From an uncultured Aggregatibacter sp. (lineage in GTDB: Bacteria; Pseudomonadota; Gammaproteobacteria; Enterobacterales; Pasteurellaceae), in contig NZ_CABFLM010000060.1 in assembly GCF_901873365.1 (NCBI RefSeq), forward strand, positions 40,246-104,245: 64,000 nucleotides of DNA, written 5' to 3'. Of the stretch, positions 9,099 through 17,874 are shown piece by piece (position 1 is the first letter of the stretch; each line of letters begins with the position of its first letter). Both the position numbers and the translations under genes were made by a program. A model generated the notes under the pieces. The model saw only the letters and a list, made by a program, of their open reading frames with translations, did not search any database and had not been told where the DNA came from.

Positions 9099-10814
9099 AT
9101 GCGTACAAGTAAATATTTATTATCCACCTTAAAAGAAACCCCGGCAGAAGCGGCGATTGTTAGCCATCAACTCATGTTGCGTGCGGGCATGATTCGCCCT
9201 CTCGCTTCAGGCCTTTATAACTGGATGCCAACCGGTTGGCGCGTGCTGCAAAAAGTGGAAAACATTATTCGCGAAGAAATGAATAAAAGCGGTGCCATTG
9301 AGATCAAAATGCCCGTTGTACAACCGGCAGAATTATGGCAAGAGTCCGGTCGTTGGGACCAGTATGGCCCGGAATTATTGCGTTTCACCGACCGTGGCGA
9401 ACGGAGTTTCGTGATCGGCCCAACCAATGAAGAAGCGATTACCGATTTAATGCGTCGTGAAGTGACTTCTTACCGTCAACTTCCCCTAAATTTATATCAT
9501 ATTCAAACCAAGTTCCGTGACGAAGTACGCCCACGTTTCGGTGTGATGCGTAGCCGCGAATTTATCATGAAAGATGCTTATTCTTTCCACATGGACAAAG
9601 AAAGTTTGCAGCAAACCTACGATGTGATGTACCAAACTTATAGCAATATTTTCACCCGCTTAGGGTTGGATTTCCGTGCTGTGCAAGCGGATACCGGTTC
9701 TATCGGTGGTAGCGCGTCTCATGAATTCCAAGTATTGGCAAACAGCGGCGAAGATGATGTGATTTTCTCTACGGAATCTGATTATGCGGCAAACATTGAA
9801 CTTGCTGAAGCTGTGGCGGTGGGTGAGCGTGCTGCACCAACTAAAGCGATGGAATTAGTGGATACACCGAATGCGAAAACCATTGCGGAGCTTGTGGCGC
9901 AATTTAACCAACCGATTGAGAAAACCATTAAAACCTTGATTGTAAAAGGGGTTAGTGAAGAACAGCCGTTAGTGGCGTTAATCATTCGTGGCGATCACGA
10001 ATTAAATGAAGTCAAAGCGGAAAAATTGGCAGAAGTGGCTTCCCCATTTGAATTTGCTGATGAAGCCGCCATTAAAGCCAAGATTGGCGCAGGCGTAGGT
10101 TCCCTTGGGCCGGTCAACTTAAACATTCCGGTGATCATTGATCGCAGCGTGGCGATCATGTCTGATTTCAGTGCCGGTGCCAACATTGACGGTAAACACT
10201 ATTTCAACATTAACTGGGAACGCGATGTGGCGTTGCCGAAAGTGGCGGATATTCGTAACGTGGTGGAAGGCGACCCAAGTCCGGATGGCAAAGGTACCTT
10301 ACTCATTAAACGTGGTATTGAAGTCGGCCATATTTTCCAATTAGGCGACAAATACTCCAACGCGATGAATGCGACAGTGCAAGGTGAAGACGGGCGTCCT
10401 ACGGTCGTCACTATGGGCTGCTATGGTATTGGTGTGACGCGTGTTGTGGCAGCCGCCATTGAACAACATCATGACGAGCGCGGTATTATTTGGCCGAGCG
10501 ATGCGATGGCGCCGTTTACGGTGGCGATTGTGCCGATGAATATGCACAAATCGGAAAGCGTGCAAGCATTCGCTGAAGAGTTATACCGCACTTTATTGGC
10601 ACAAGGCGTGGAAGTGATTTTTGATGATCGTAAAGAACGCCCGGGCGTGATGTTTGCGGATATGGAACTTATCGGTGTGCCGAACATGGTCGTCATCGGT
10701 GAGAAAAATTTAGCGAACGGCGAAATTGAATACAAAAATCGTCGTAGCGGTGAGAAACAAATGATTGCGAAAGCGCAATTGATTGACTTCTTAAAAAGCC
10801 AAATTAAGGCGTAA
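9099..10814 (+). CDS. proS: Prolyl-tRNA synthetase
   Basis: Charges tRNA(Pro) with proline. At 571 residues it is the bacterial type with an internal editing (INS/YbaK-like) domain between class II motifs 2 and 3. Motif 1 (SGLYNWMPTGWRVL), motif 2 (FRDEVRPRFGVMRSREFIMKD), the editing region (about residues 235-390, with IKTLIVKG) and motif 3 (GCYGIGVTRVVAAAIEQ) are all readable. The C-terminal anticodon-binding domain closes the protein. It is divergent from selA, with about 150 bp between starts. Monocistronic, followed by an uptake-signal hairpin terminator. Confidence 0.98.
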   Translation: MRTSKYLLSTLKETPAEAAIVSHQLMLRAGMIRPLASGLYNWMPTGWRVLQKVENIIREEMNKSGAIEIKMPVVQPAELWQESGRWDQYGPELLRFTDRGERSFVIGPTNEEAITDLMRREVTSYRQLPLNLYHIQTKFRDEVRPRFGVMRSREFIMKDAYSFHMDKESLQQTYDVMYQTYSNIFTRLGLDFRAVQADTGSIGGSASHEFQVLANSGEDDVIFSTESDYAANIELAEAVAVGERAAPTKAMELVDTPNAKTIAELVAQFNQPIEKTIKTLIVKGVSEEQPLVALIIRGDHELNEVKAEKLAEVASPFEFADEAAIKAKIGAGVGSLGPVNLNIPVIIDRSVAIMSDFSAGANIDGKHYFNINWERDVALPKVADIRNVVEGDPSPDGKGTLLIKRGIEVGHIFQLGDKYSNAMNATVQGEDGRPTVVTMGCYGIGVTRVVAAAIEQHHDERGIIWPSDAMAPFTVAIVPMNMHKSESVQAFAEELYRTLLAQGVEVIFDDRKERPGVMFADMELIGVPNMVVIGEKNLANGEIEYKNRRSGEKQMIAKAQLIDFLKSQIKA

Positions 10815-10861
10815 CCATAAAATAAAGCGGCTATGATAAATAACCGCACTTTTTATCATCC

Positions 10862-10896
10862 ACCGCACTTTTGTGATGAAAGTGCGGTAATTTTTT
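10862..10896 (+). terminator. Rho-independent terminator of proS built from an inverted pair of uptake signals
   Basis: Perfect 10-bp stem ACCGCACTTT / AAAGTGCGGT (10862-10871 and 10879-10888) with a 7-nt loop, followed by AATTTTTT. The stem is two uptake signal cores in opposite orientation. A third core lies just upstream (10843-10851). Confidence 0.85.
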
Positions 10897-10916
10897 ATGG
10901 CAAATTTCGTGAAGAA

Positions 10917-11600
10917 TTATAAATAGAATTTTTCAACCACTTTCAAGTTGTCATCTAATTTATACACCAATGGCTGACCGGTTGGGATTTCTAAATCCAT
11001 GATATCCGCATCGGAAATACCTTCAATGTGTTTTGCAAGTGCGCGCAGAGAGTTACCGTGCGCAACCACTAAAACGCGTTTACCGCTTAATAATGCCGGC
11101 GCGATTTGGTCTTCCCAGAACGGAAGTACGCGTTCTAGAGTCACTTTCAAGTTTTCACCATTCGGAATAACATCAGCCGGTAGGTTTGCGTAGCGACGGT
11201 CATTGTGGGCAGAATTCGGGTCTTTCGGATCTAATAATGGTGGCAATGTGTCGTAAGAACGGCGCCAAATGTGAACTTGCTCATCACCGTATTTTTCGGC
11301 GGTGGCTTTTTTGTCTAAGCCTTGTAGCTCACCGTAGTGGCGTTCGTTTAAACGCCAGTTTTTTACTTGTGGAATCCATAATTGGTGAGATTCTTCCAAC
11401 ACGATATTACAGGTTTTGATCGCACGAGTTAAAACAGACGTGAAAGCAATATCGAATTCAAAATTGGCATCCAACAATTTTTTGCCTGCTACTTTGGCTT
11501 CCTCTACGCCACGTTCGGTTAAATTCACATCACGCCAACCGGTAAATAAGTTTTTTGCATTCCATTCACTAAAACCATGACGAATAAACACTAATTCCAT
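10917..11600 (-). CDS. gpmA: 2,3-bisphosphoglycerate-dependent phosphoglycerate mutase
   Basis: Interconverts 3- and 2-phosphoglycerate in glycolysis through a phospho-histidine. A 227-residue protein of the dPGM family. The phosphoacceptor motif RHGFSEWN holds the catalytic His8 (a Phe replaces the more usual Gln in RHGQSEWN), LNERHYGELQGL follows, and the second His lies in VVAHGNSLRAL. It is convergent with proS and divergent from the phospho-sugar mutase. A GATC-containing RBS region lies directly upstream. Confidence 0.96.
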   Translation of the reverse strand: MELVFIRHGFSEWNAKNLFTGWRDVNLTERGVEEAKVAGKKLLDANFEFDIAFTSVLTRAIKTCNIVLEESHQLWIPQVKNWRLNERHYGELQGLDKKATAEKYGDEQVHIWRRSYDTLPPLLDPKDPNSAHNDRRYANLPADVIPNGENLKVTLERVLPFWEDQIAPALLSGKRVLVVAHGNSLRALAKHIEGISDADIMDLEIPTGQPLVYKLDDNLKVVEKFYL

Positions 11601-11846
11601 GATAGATCTCCTAAGATTAATTAAAAAAACTCCCTCAGTTATAGCAAAAAAAGCCTTTCTGATAAAGAAAAAATGCCTTTATTTTCTGCCATGTTGTTTG
11701 GGGTTGGCGAAGACCTTGATCGTCTTTAGGGGAATTTATGAAATAGATCAAAATGTTGTAATTAATCGGAAATAAACGTTTTACTTTCAGTATTTTTTAG
11801 ATAGTCTAACAGGTATTTTTAATGTTTGATTTTCTAGAAGGAAGAT

Positions 11847-13508
11847 ATGATGACAACACTTTTCGAGATGGCACAAAATTGGTTAAACCAAGATCCGGAT
11901 GCAGAAACGCATGCAGAATTAACCGCACTTTTAAGCGCGGCAAAAGGTGGCGATGCAAAAGCGGAAGCTGAACTGGTTGCCCGTTTTGACGGACGTTTAC
12001 AATTCGGTACTGCCGGTTTACGCGGTCGTTTGCAAGCCGGTTCCATGGGGATGAATCGCGTGTTGGTGGCGCAAGCTGCCGGTGGATTGGCTGAGTATTT
12101 AAAAGGGTATGACAAACAGCCTTCCATCGTGATTGGCTATGACGGCCGTAAAAACTCCGATGTATTTGCACGCGATACCGCTGAAATCATGGCGGGCGCC
12201 GGCATTAAAGCGTATTTATTACCACGCAAATTACCAACCCCGGTGTTGGCTTATGCTATTCAATATTTTGATACTACCGCAGGCGTCATGGTGACAGCGA
12301 GCCACAACCCACCGGAAGATAACGGCTATAAAGTTTATTTAGGCAAAGCTAACGGCGGCGGACAAATCGTTTCTCCGGCAGACAAAGACATTGCGGCGTT
12401 AATTGATAAAGTCGCGGCAGGCAGCGTGAAAGATTTACCACGTAGCCAAGATTACGTTGTGTTAGATGACACTGTGGTGGATGCTTACATTGCGAAAACA
12501 GCCGCGCTTGCGAAAGAACCGCAAACCGACATTAACTACGTTTATACCGCCATGCACGGCGTGGGCTATGAAGTGTTGAGCAAAACATTAGCCAAAGCCG
12601 GCTTGCCACAACCGCACATCGTTGCTGAACAAGTCTGGCCGGACGGTACTTTCCCAACCGTGAACTTCCCTAACCCGGAAGAAAAAGGCGCGTTAGATTT
12701 AGCGATTCAAGTAGCAAAAGCACACAATGCCGAATTTATTATTGCGAATGACCCGGATGCTGACCGTTTAGCGGTGGCAGTACCGGATGCTGAAGGCAAC
12801 TGGAAACCATTGCACGGCAACGTGGTGGGTTGTTTCTTGGGTTGGTATTTGGCAAAACAATATCAAGCGCAAGGTAAAAAAGGCGTATTGGCTTGTTCCC
12901 TTGTGTCCTCACCTGCCTTAGCAGAGATTGCCAAACGTTATGGCTTTGAATCCCAAGAAACCCTTACCGGCTTCAAATATATCGGCAAAGTTCAAGGCTT
13001 GTTATTCGGTTTTGAAGAAGCGTTGGGTTACTTGGTGGATCCGGATAAAGTACGTGATAAAGACGGTATTTCAGCCGCTATCGTGTTCTTGGATTTAGTG
13101 CGTAGCTTGAAGAAACAAGGCAAAACCTTGGTAGATTATGCAGAGGAATTCACCAAAGAATTTGGTGCTTATGTGAGCGGACAAATTTCCATTCGTGTGA
13201 GCGATTTGTCTGAAATCGGCAAATTAATGACCGCACTTCGCAACAACCCGCCAAGCCAAATCGGTGGTTTCAATGTGGCACAATTTATCGACCACACCAA
13301 AACCGACCGTCAAAGCGATATTTTAGTGTTCGTCTTGGAAAGCGGCAGCCGCCTTATTGCGCGTCCGTCCGGTACTGAACCGAAGATCAAATTCTATCTT
13401 GATGCGCGTGGTACCGATCCGAAAAATGCCGATCATGTGTTGGCAGAATTTGATGCGGCTGTTCGCGCGATTTTACGTCAAGAAGCGTATGGTAAGCAGG
13501 ATTGCTAA
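11847..13508 (+). CDS. Phospho-sugar mutase (phosphoglucomutase/phosphomannomutase family)
   Basis: Alpha-D-phosphohexomutase, 553 residues, closer in plan to the PGM2/YhxB type than to short ManB proteins. It is expected to interconvert hexose 1- and 6-phosphates. Visible features: FGTAGLRGRL near residue 54, the active-site serine loop TASHNP (Ser152), the metal loop NDPDADRLA (near 297), the sugar-binding EEALGY, and the C-terminal phosphate-binding RPSGTEPKIKFY. Two adjacent ATG codons (11847, 11850) follow AGAAGGAAG; either may start. Substrate cannot be fixed from sequence, though glucose-1-P to glucose-6-P is most likely. A strong hairpin terminator follows. Confidence 0.9.
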   Translation: MMTTLFEMAQNWLNQDPDAETHAELTALLSAAKGGDAKAEAELVARFDGRLQFGTAGLRGRLQAGSMGMNRVLVAQAAGGLAEYLKGYDKQPSIVIGYDGRKNSDVFARDTAEIMAGAGIKAYLLPRKLPTPVLAYAIQYFDTTAGVMVTASHNPPEDNGYKVYLGKANGGGQIVSPADKDIAALIDKVAAGSVKDLPRSQDYVVLDDTVVDAYIAKTAALAKEPQTDINYVYTAMHGVGYEVLSKTLAKAGLPQPHIVAEQVWPDGTFPTVNFPNPEEKGALDLAIQVAKAHNAEFIIANDPDADRLAVAVPDAEGNWKPLHGNVVGCFLGWYLAKQYQAQGKKGVLACSLVSSPALAEIAKRYGFESQETLTGFKYIGKVQGLLFGFEEALGYLVDPDKVRDKDGISAAIVFLDLVRSLKKQGKTLVDYAEEFTKEFGAYVSGQISIRVSDLSEIGKLMTALRNNPPSQIGGFNVAQFIDHTKTDRQSDILVFVLESGSRLIARPSGTEPKIKFYLDARGTDPKNADHVLAEFDAAVRAILRQEAYGKQDC

Positions 13509-13530
13509 TTAAGCTCGACAGTTGAAATAA

Positions 13531-13560
13531 AAAACGGTAGGTCAATGCGCCTACCGTTTT
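13531..13560. terminator. Bidirectional terminator between the phospho-sugar mutase and kdkA
   Basis: Perfect 11-bp stem AAAACGGTAGG / CCTACCGTTTT with an 8-nt loop. It has T-rich sequence after it on the plus strand and A-rich sequence before it, so it can serve both convergent genes. Confidence 0.85.
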
Positions 13561-13577
13561 TGTTGCCAATCCCGTGA

Positions 13578-14306
13578 TTATTTTTGTGAATAACCTTCCA
13601 TCAAGTGCTGCCAATGCTGCCCGTCAAATTGAATATGCATACGTTCCACTTCTTTGTTAAAGGAGCGTTGTAATCGTTGCAAATTGCCTTCCTTCCAAAA
13701 ACTTCCCGATTTTTCACTGCACTTATCAAAATCAATGAGCCAAAATTTTGTCTCGCCTTCCAGTTGTTGGCACAGAATGTTGTGCGCGTTGAGATCGGTG
13801 TGGCAAATGTGTAAATCGTGTAATTGACGGATCAATCCGCCGATTTGTCGCCATTGGGCGGCGGTAAGACGTTGTGTTTGCAAAAGTGCGGTCAGATCTT
13901 GGGCATTTTCGATTTTTTCGCTCAGCAAATCGGCTTGATAACAGACTCCCAAGTTGCCTTTGCGAACCCGAGCTCCAATGGGTTTTGGCACTGGCAGACC
14001 TGCCTGATGTAGTTGATTTAACAGGTTAAATTCGGCAATGCTACGGGTGTTTTGTAGCTGCTGAAAACGGTAACGATCTTTGTTGAACTTACCCCACAAT
14101 CCACCACGGTAATAATGACGCAGCGCGGTGTTTACACCGAAGAGATCCGCCGTTTGTAAAAACCATGTGGTGCCGCGCCCTTGCGCCGATCCTAAAATGC
14201 GGTTTTGTCGGTGCCAAAAATCGGCGTTAAAAAAGTCTTCCTGATGGGGTTCCGGGTGTTCAAAATTAAACAGAAAAAAGTCGTTTTTCAGTTGATATTC
14301 AAGCAT
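13578..14306 (-). CDS. kdkA: 3-deoxy-D-manno-octulosonate (Kdo) kinase
   Basis: Phosphorylates Kdo attached to lipid A with ATP, giving the single phosphorylated Kdo of Haemophilus-type LOS. It acts at the cytoplasmic face of the inner membrane. The protein is 242 residues with a eukaryotic-kinase-like fold: catalytic loop HTDLNAHNIL (Asp171) and metal-binding LIDFDKC (about 191-196), plus YYRGGLWGKFNKDRY in the N-lobe. An in-frame ATG at 14363 would overlap the divergent opsX leader; ATG 14306 has AAGG 7 nt upstream and is preferred. It is divergent from opsX, as in H. influenzae. Confidence 0.93.
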   Translation of the reverse strand: MLEYQLKNDFFLFNFEHPEPHQEDFFNADFWHRQNRILGSAQGRGTTWFLQTADLFGVNTALRHYYRGGLWGKFNKDRYRFQQLQNTRSIAEFNLLNQLHQAGLPVPKPIGARVRKGNLGVCYQADLLSEKIENAQDLTALLQTQRLTAAQWRQIGGLIRQLHDLHICHTDLNAHNILCQQLEGETKFWLIDFDKCSEKSGSFWKEGNLQRLQRSFNKEVERMHIQFDGQHWQHLMEGYSQK

Positions 14307-14392
14307 TTTGCGACCTTGAAAATGAGATAGCGGATGGGCGCATTCTACTTTAAAATAACGCAATGCCCAAGTTCAGCATCAACGAGAGATCT

Positions 14393-15436
14393 ATGCCGCT
14401 TTTCACCCAACCTCCGCAATCCCTTTGTATTTTACGTTTGTCCGCCATTGGCGATGTTTGCCATGCGTTGGCGGCGGTGCAACAGATTCAGCGTTATTGG
14501 CCAAGCACCCAAATAACATGGGTTATCGGAAAGACGGAAGCGCAGTTGTTTCGTCATGTGTCGGGGGTGGAGTTTGTGGTGTATGATAAAAAAAGCGGCT
14601 GGCGTGGGTTGTGTCAGTTGTGGCGACAGTTGAAAGATCGTCGATTTGATGCGTTATTAAATATGCAAACGGCATTTCGTGCGTCAATTTTATCCCTGGG
14701 TATTAAGGCGAAATATCGTATCGGTTTCGGTAAACAGCGGGCGCGCGAAGGGCAGTGGTTGTTTACCCATCGCAAGATTCAAGACCCGAGCAATCCTCAT
14801 GTGTTAGACGGCTTTATGGCGTTTGTGGACTATTTGGGTGTGCCTTGCACGGAACCGCAATGGGATTTGCCGGTCGCGGAGGAGGATTTGATCACGGCGC
14901 GCCAATATATTGATCCCACCCGTAAGAATTTGCTGATTTCCCCTTGTTCCAGTAAGCCCGAAAAAGACTGGTTAGTGGAACGTTATGCGGAAGTCGCCAA
15001 TATTGCTCACCAACATAATGTCAACGTGATTTTGTGCAGTTCACCCGCGCCGCGTGAACTGGCGATGATTGAGCAAATTCAGGGTTTGTGTGACTTTGCT
15101 CCAACCAATGCCGCAGGCAAGTTAACGCTTCCACAGCTTGCGGCGTTAATCCGGCAGGTGGATTTGGTGCTTTCACCGGATTCCGGCCCGGCGCATATTG
15201 CAACGACGCAAGGCACGCCGGTTATCGGTTTATATGCTTACCACAATCCGTTGCGTACCGGCCCTTATCGCAATCTTGCCAATGTGGTGTCGGTGTATGA
15301 AAAAAATGTGCAAAAAGAATTTGGCAAACCCTCTGCGCAGTTGCCTTGGGCAACGAAGTTAAAGGGAAAGCACCTAATGGCGCAAATTGATGTGGCGCAG
15401 GTGGTGGAACAGATGAAAACGTGCGGTTTGTTTTAA
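14393..15436 (+). CDS. opsX: LOS heptosyltransferase I, glycosyltransferase family 9
   Basis: Adds the first heptose to Kdo of the LOS inner core from ADP-heptose. About 347 residues. GT9 features: the N-terminal LCILRLSAIGDVCHALAAVQ (glycine turn of the acceptor domain), a central acceptor cleft segment, and the nucleotide-sugar motif LVLSPDSGPAHIAT followed by TPVIGLYAYHNPLRTGPY. The plus-strand frame is open from 14363, but ATG 14393 follows GAGAGATCT and starts just before the conserved domain. Its placement back-to-back with kdkA matches OpsX rather than WaaF, which is at 31351. Confidence 0.92.
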   Translation: MPLFTQPPQSLCILRLSAIGDVCHALAAVQQIQRYWPSTQITWVIGKTEAQLFRHVSGVEFVVYDKKSGWRGLCQLWRQLKDRRFDALLNMQTAFRASILSLGIKAKYRIGFGKQRAREGQWLFTHRKIQDPSNPHVLDGFMAFVDYLGVPCTEPQWDLPVAEEDLITARQYIDPTRKNLLISPCSSKPEKDWLVERYAEVANIAHQHNVNVILCSSPAPRELAMIEQIQGLCDFAPTNAAGKLTLPQLAALIRQVDLVLSPDSGPAHIATTQGTPVIGLYAYHNPLRTGPYRNLANVVSVYEKNVQKEFGKPSAQLPWATKLKGKHLMAQIDVAQVVEQMKTCGLF

Positions 15437-15516
15437 AAGAGAAAAACGCCTTGATGTCTGACCGCACTTGCACTGTTGCCATTATTTCATTCATGTCAAT
15501 TTAATTGGAGTTTGCT

Positions 15517-16179
15517 ATGACCGTATCGCGATCTCATTTATTCGAAATCATTCCACCCAAAGCCCCTTTTGCGCCCACTGAATTTAAGTTGGGCTTGTAT
15601 GTTATCGTGGACAGTTATGAATGGGTTGAACGGCTGATTCACGCTGGGGTGAAAACCTTGCAAATTCGTATTAAAGATCGTTCTGCGGAACAAGCAGAAG
15701 AGGAAATCGCCCGCTGCATTGCCTTAGCCAAACAACATCAAGTGCGGTTATTTGTAGATGATTTTTGGCCGTTGGCAATTAAGTATCAGGCTTATGGCGT
15801 CCATCTTGGGCAGGAGGATCTACTTACCGCCGATTTAAACGCCATCCAACAAGCGGGGCTACGTCTCGGTGCTTCCACCCACAACCAAGAAGAAGTCGAT
15901 CTGGTGTTACCGTTGCGCCCTTCCTATGTTGCCCTCGGACATATTTTCCCGACGCAAACCAAAGAGATGCCTTCAGCGCCTCAGGGCGTTGCCAATTTAG
16001 CCGCACAGGTAAAAAACTTAGGTAAAATGCCGACTGTTGCAATCGGTGGTATTAGTGCCTCACATTTCCCCGATATTTTAGCTACAGGAGTCGGCAGCAT
16101 TGCCGTGATTTCCGCCGTAACCAAGGCTCAAGACTGGCAAAGTGCGGTGAAAAACTTACTGCAATATTTTGCCGAATGA
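15517..16179 (+). CDS. thiE: Thiamine-phosphate synthase
   Basis: Couples HMP-pyrophosphate with thiazole phosphate to make thiamine phosphate. The 220-residue TIM barrel resembles the enterobacterial ThiE type: LYVIVDSYEWVERLIHAGVKTLQIRIKD, VDDFWPLAIKY, YGVHLGQEDL, YVALGHIFPTQTK and the phosphate-binding VAIGGIS / GVGSIAVISAV. TTG 15505 is also in frame, but ATG 15517 follows TTGGAG. The gene stands alone, with no other thi gene nearby and no TPP riboswitch visible in the 80-bp leader. It probably therefore works with precursors supplied from elsewhere. Confidence 0.93.
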   Translation: MTVSRSHLFEIIPPKAPFAPTEFKLGLYVIVDSYEWVERLIHAGVKTLQIRIKDRSAEQAEEEIARCIALAKQHQVRLFVDDFWPLAIKYQAYGVHLGQEDLLTADLNAIQQAGLRLGASTHNQEEVDLVLPLRPSYVALGHIFPTQTKEMPSAPQGVANLAAQVKNLGKMPTVAIGGISASHFPDILATGVGSIAVISAVTKAQDWQSAVKNLLQYFAE

Positions 16180-16380
16180 CGAGACATTTTCGTTCAAATT
16201 CATGGCGCACTATCTCGAAAAATTCATCTTAAAATTGAACCGCACTTCAGACGCCGGAAAACATAGAGCAAAATCAAATTGTCTGTAGTTTTTGCAAGAC
16301 AAAGGAACAAAATAGCTTTATGATACCGACATTTTTAGAGCAAACTAACCCGTTTTAATTAACTTAATGAGGAAAATAAA

Positions 16381-17691
16381 ATGGCAAAAATCGTTAAAGT
16401 CATTGGTCGCGAAATTATCGACTCTCGTGGTAACCCAACAGTGGAAGCCGAAGTGCATCTAGAAGGCGGATTCGTCGGTCTTGCTGCGGCGCCATCAGGT
16501 GCATCTACCGGTTCTCGCGAAGCCTTAGAATTACGTGACGGCGACAAATCCCGCTTCTTAGGTAAAGGCGTATTAAAAGCAGTTGCCGCAGTAAACGGCC
16601 CGATTGCTGAAGCCATTCTTGGCAAAGATGCCTCTAACCAAGCTGAAATCGACCAAATCATGATCGATTTAGACGGTACTGAAAACAAATCTAACTTCGG
16701 TGCAAACGCCATCTTAGCGGTATCTTTAGCAACCGCGAAAGCCGCTGCAGCATCTAAAGGTTTACCTCTTTACGCTTACATTGCAGAACTTAACGGCACG
16801 CCAGGCGTTTACTCTATGCCATTACCAATGATGAACATCATCAACGGTGGTGAGCACGCCGATAACAACGTTGATATCCAAGAGTTCATGATTCAACCGG
16901 TTGGTGCGAAAACATTACGTGAAGCACTTCGTATCGGTGCTGAAGTGTTCCACAACTTAGCGAAAGTATTAAAATCTAAAGGCATGAGCACCGCTGTAGG
17001 TGACGAAGGTGGTTTCGCACCAAACTTAGCCTCTAACGCTGACGCGTTAGCCTGTATCAAAGAAGCGGTAGAAAAAGCAGGTTATGTATTAGGTAAAGAC
17101 GTGACTTTAGCCATGGACTGCGCATCTTCTGAGTTCTACAACAAAGAAACCGGTAAATACGAAATGAAAGGCGAAGGCCGTTCATTCACTTCTCAAGAGT
17201 TCACACACTATCTTGAAGAATTAACCAAACAATACCCAATCGTGTCTATCGAAGACGGTCAAGATGAATCTGACTGGGAAGGCTTCGCATACCAAACTAA
17301 AGTGTTAGGCGATCGCGTTCAATTAGTGGGTGACGACTTATTCGTAACCAACACCAAAATCTTAAAAGAAGGTATCGAAAAAGGTATCGCAAACTCCATC
17401 TTAATCAAGTTCAACCAAATCGGTTCTTTAACTGAAACTTTAGCCGCAATCAAAATGGCTAAAGATGCAGGTTACACAGCGGTTATCTCTCACCGTTCAG
17501 GCGAAACCGAAGATGCGACTATCGCTGACTTAGCGGTGGGTACTGCAGCAGGTCAAATCAAAACCGGTTCTATGAGTCGTTCTGACCGTATTGCGAAATA
17601 CAACCAATTAATCCGTATCGAAGAAGCATTAGAACGCGCTGGCACACCGGCACCGTTCTTAGGTTTAAAAGCGGTTAAAGGTCAAGCGTAA
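16381..17691 (+). CDS. eno: Enolase (phosphopyruvate hydratase)
   Basis: Dehydrates 2-phosphoglycerate to PEP; also a scaffold of the RNA degradosome in related bacteria. The 436-residue protein is highly conserved: SRGNPTVEAEV, PSGASTGSREALELRDGD, the metal-binding VGDEGGFAPNL, SIEDGQDESDWEG, DDLFVTN, LIKFNQIGSLTET, and the signature SHRSGETEDATIADLAV. Codon choice is strongly biased (near-uniform CGT, GGT, GAA), as expected for a highly expressed gene. RBS is ATGAGGAAAATAAA. Monocistronic, ended by a strong hairpin. Confidence 0.99.
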   Translation: MAKIVKVIGREIIDSRGNPTVEAEVHLEGGFVGLAAAPSGASTGSREALELRDGDKSRFLGKGVLKAVAAVNGPIAEAILGKDASNQAEIDQIMIDLDGTENKSNFGANAILAVSLATAKAAAASKGLPLYAYIAELNGTPGVYSMPLPMMNIINGGEHADNNVDIQEFMIQPVGAKTLREALRIGAEVFHNLAKVLKSKGMSTAVGDEGGFAPNLASNADALACIKEAVEKAGYVLGKDVTLAMDCASSEFYNKETGKYEMKGEGRSFTSQEFTHYLEELTKQYPIVSIEDGQDESDWEGFAYQTKVLGDRVQLVGDDLFVTNTKILKEGIEKGIANSILIKFNQIGSLTETLAAIKMAKDAGYTAVISHRSGETEDATIADLAVGTAAGQIKTGSMSRSDRIAKYNQLIRIEEALERAGTPAPFLGLKAVKGQA

Positions 17692-17743
17692 TTGCATAGG
17701 TGCGGCGAAAATAGGCGTAAAAGCCACCGCTCTTTAATGTTTC

Positions 17744-17779
17744 AAGCTGAGTTCGACTAAAGTTGAACTCAGCTTTTTT
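17744..17779 (+). terminator. Rho-independent terminator of eno
   Basis: Perfect 11-bp stem AAGCTGAGTTC / GAACTCAGCTT (17744-17754, 17765-17775). The loop can pair further, and a T-run follows. Confidence 0.92.
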
Positions 17780-17791
17780 ATGCGACTAAAA

Positions 17792-17817
17792 AAGGATAAG
17801 CCTATTGACTTATCCTT
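17792..17817 (-). terminator. Rho-independent terminator of the ribF-ileS transcript
   Basis: Perfect 9-bp stem AAGGATAAG / CTTATCCTT with an 8-nt loop. Read on the minus strand it ends in TTTTTTAG, directly downstream of ileS. Confidence 0.85.
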
Positions 17818-17874
17818 GCTTTATTTTGACTGGCACATTGACCGAGGTAAATCGGCCAATGAGAAAAGAGCGCC

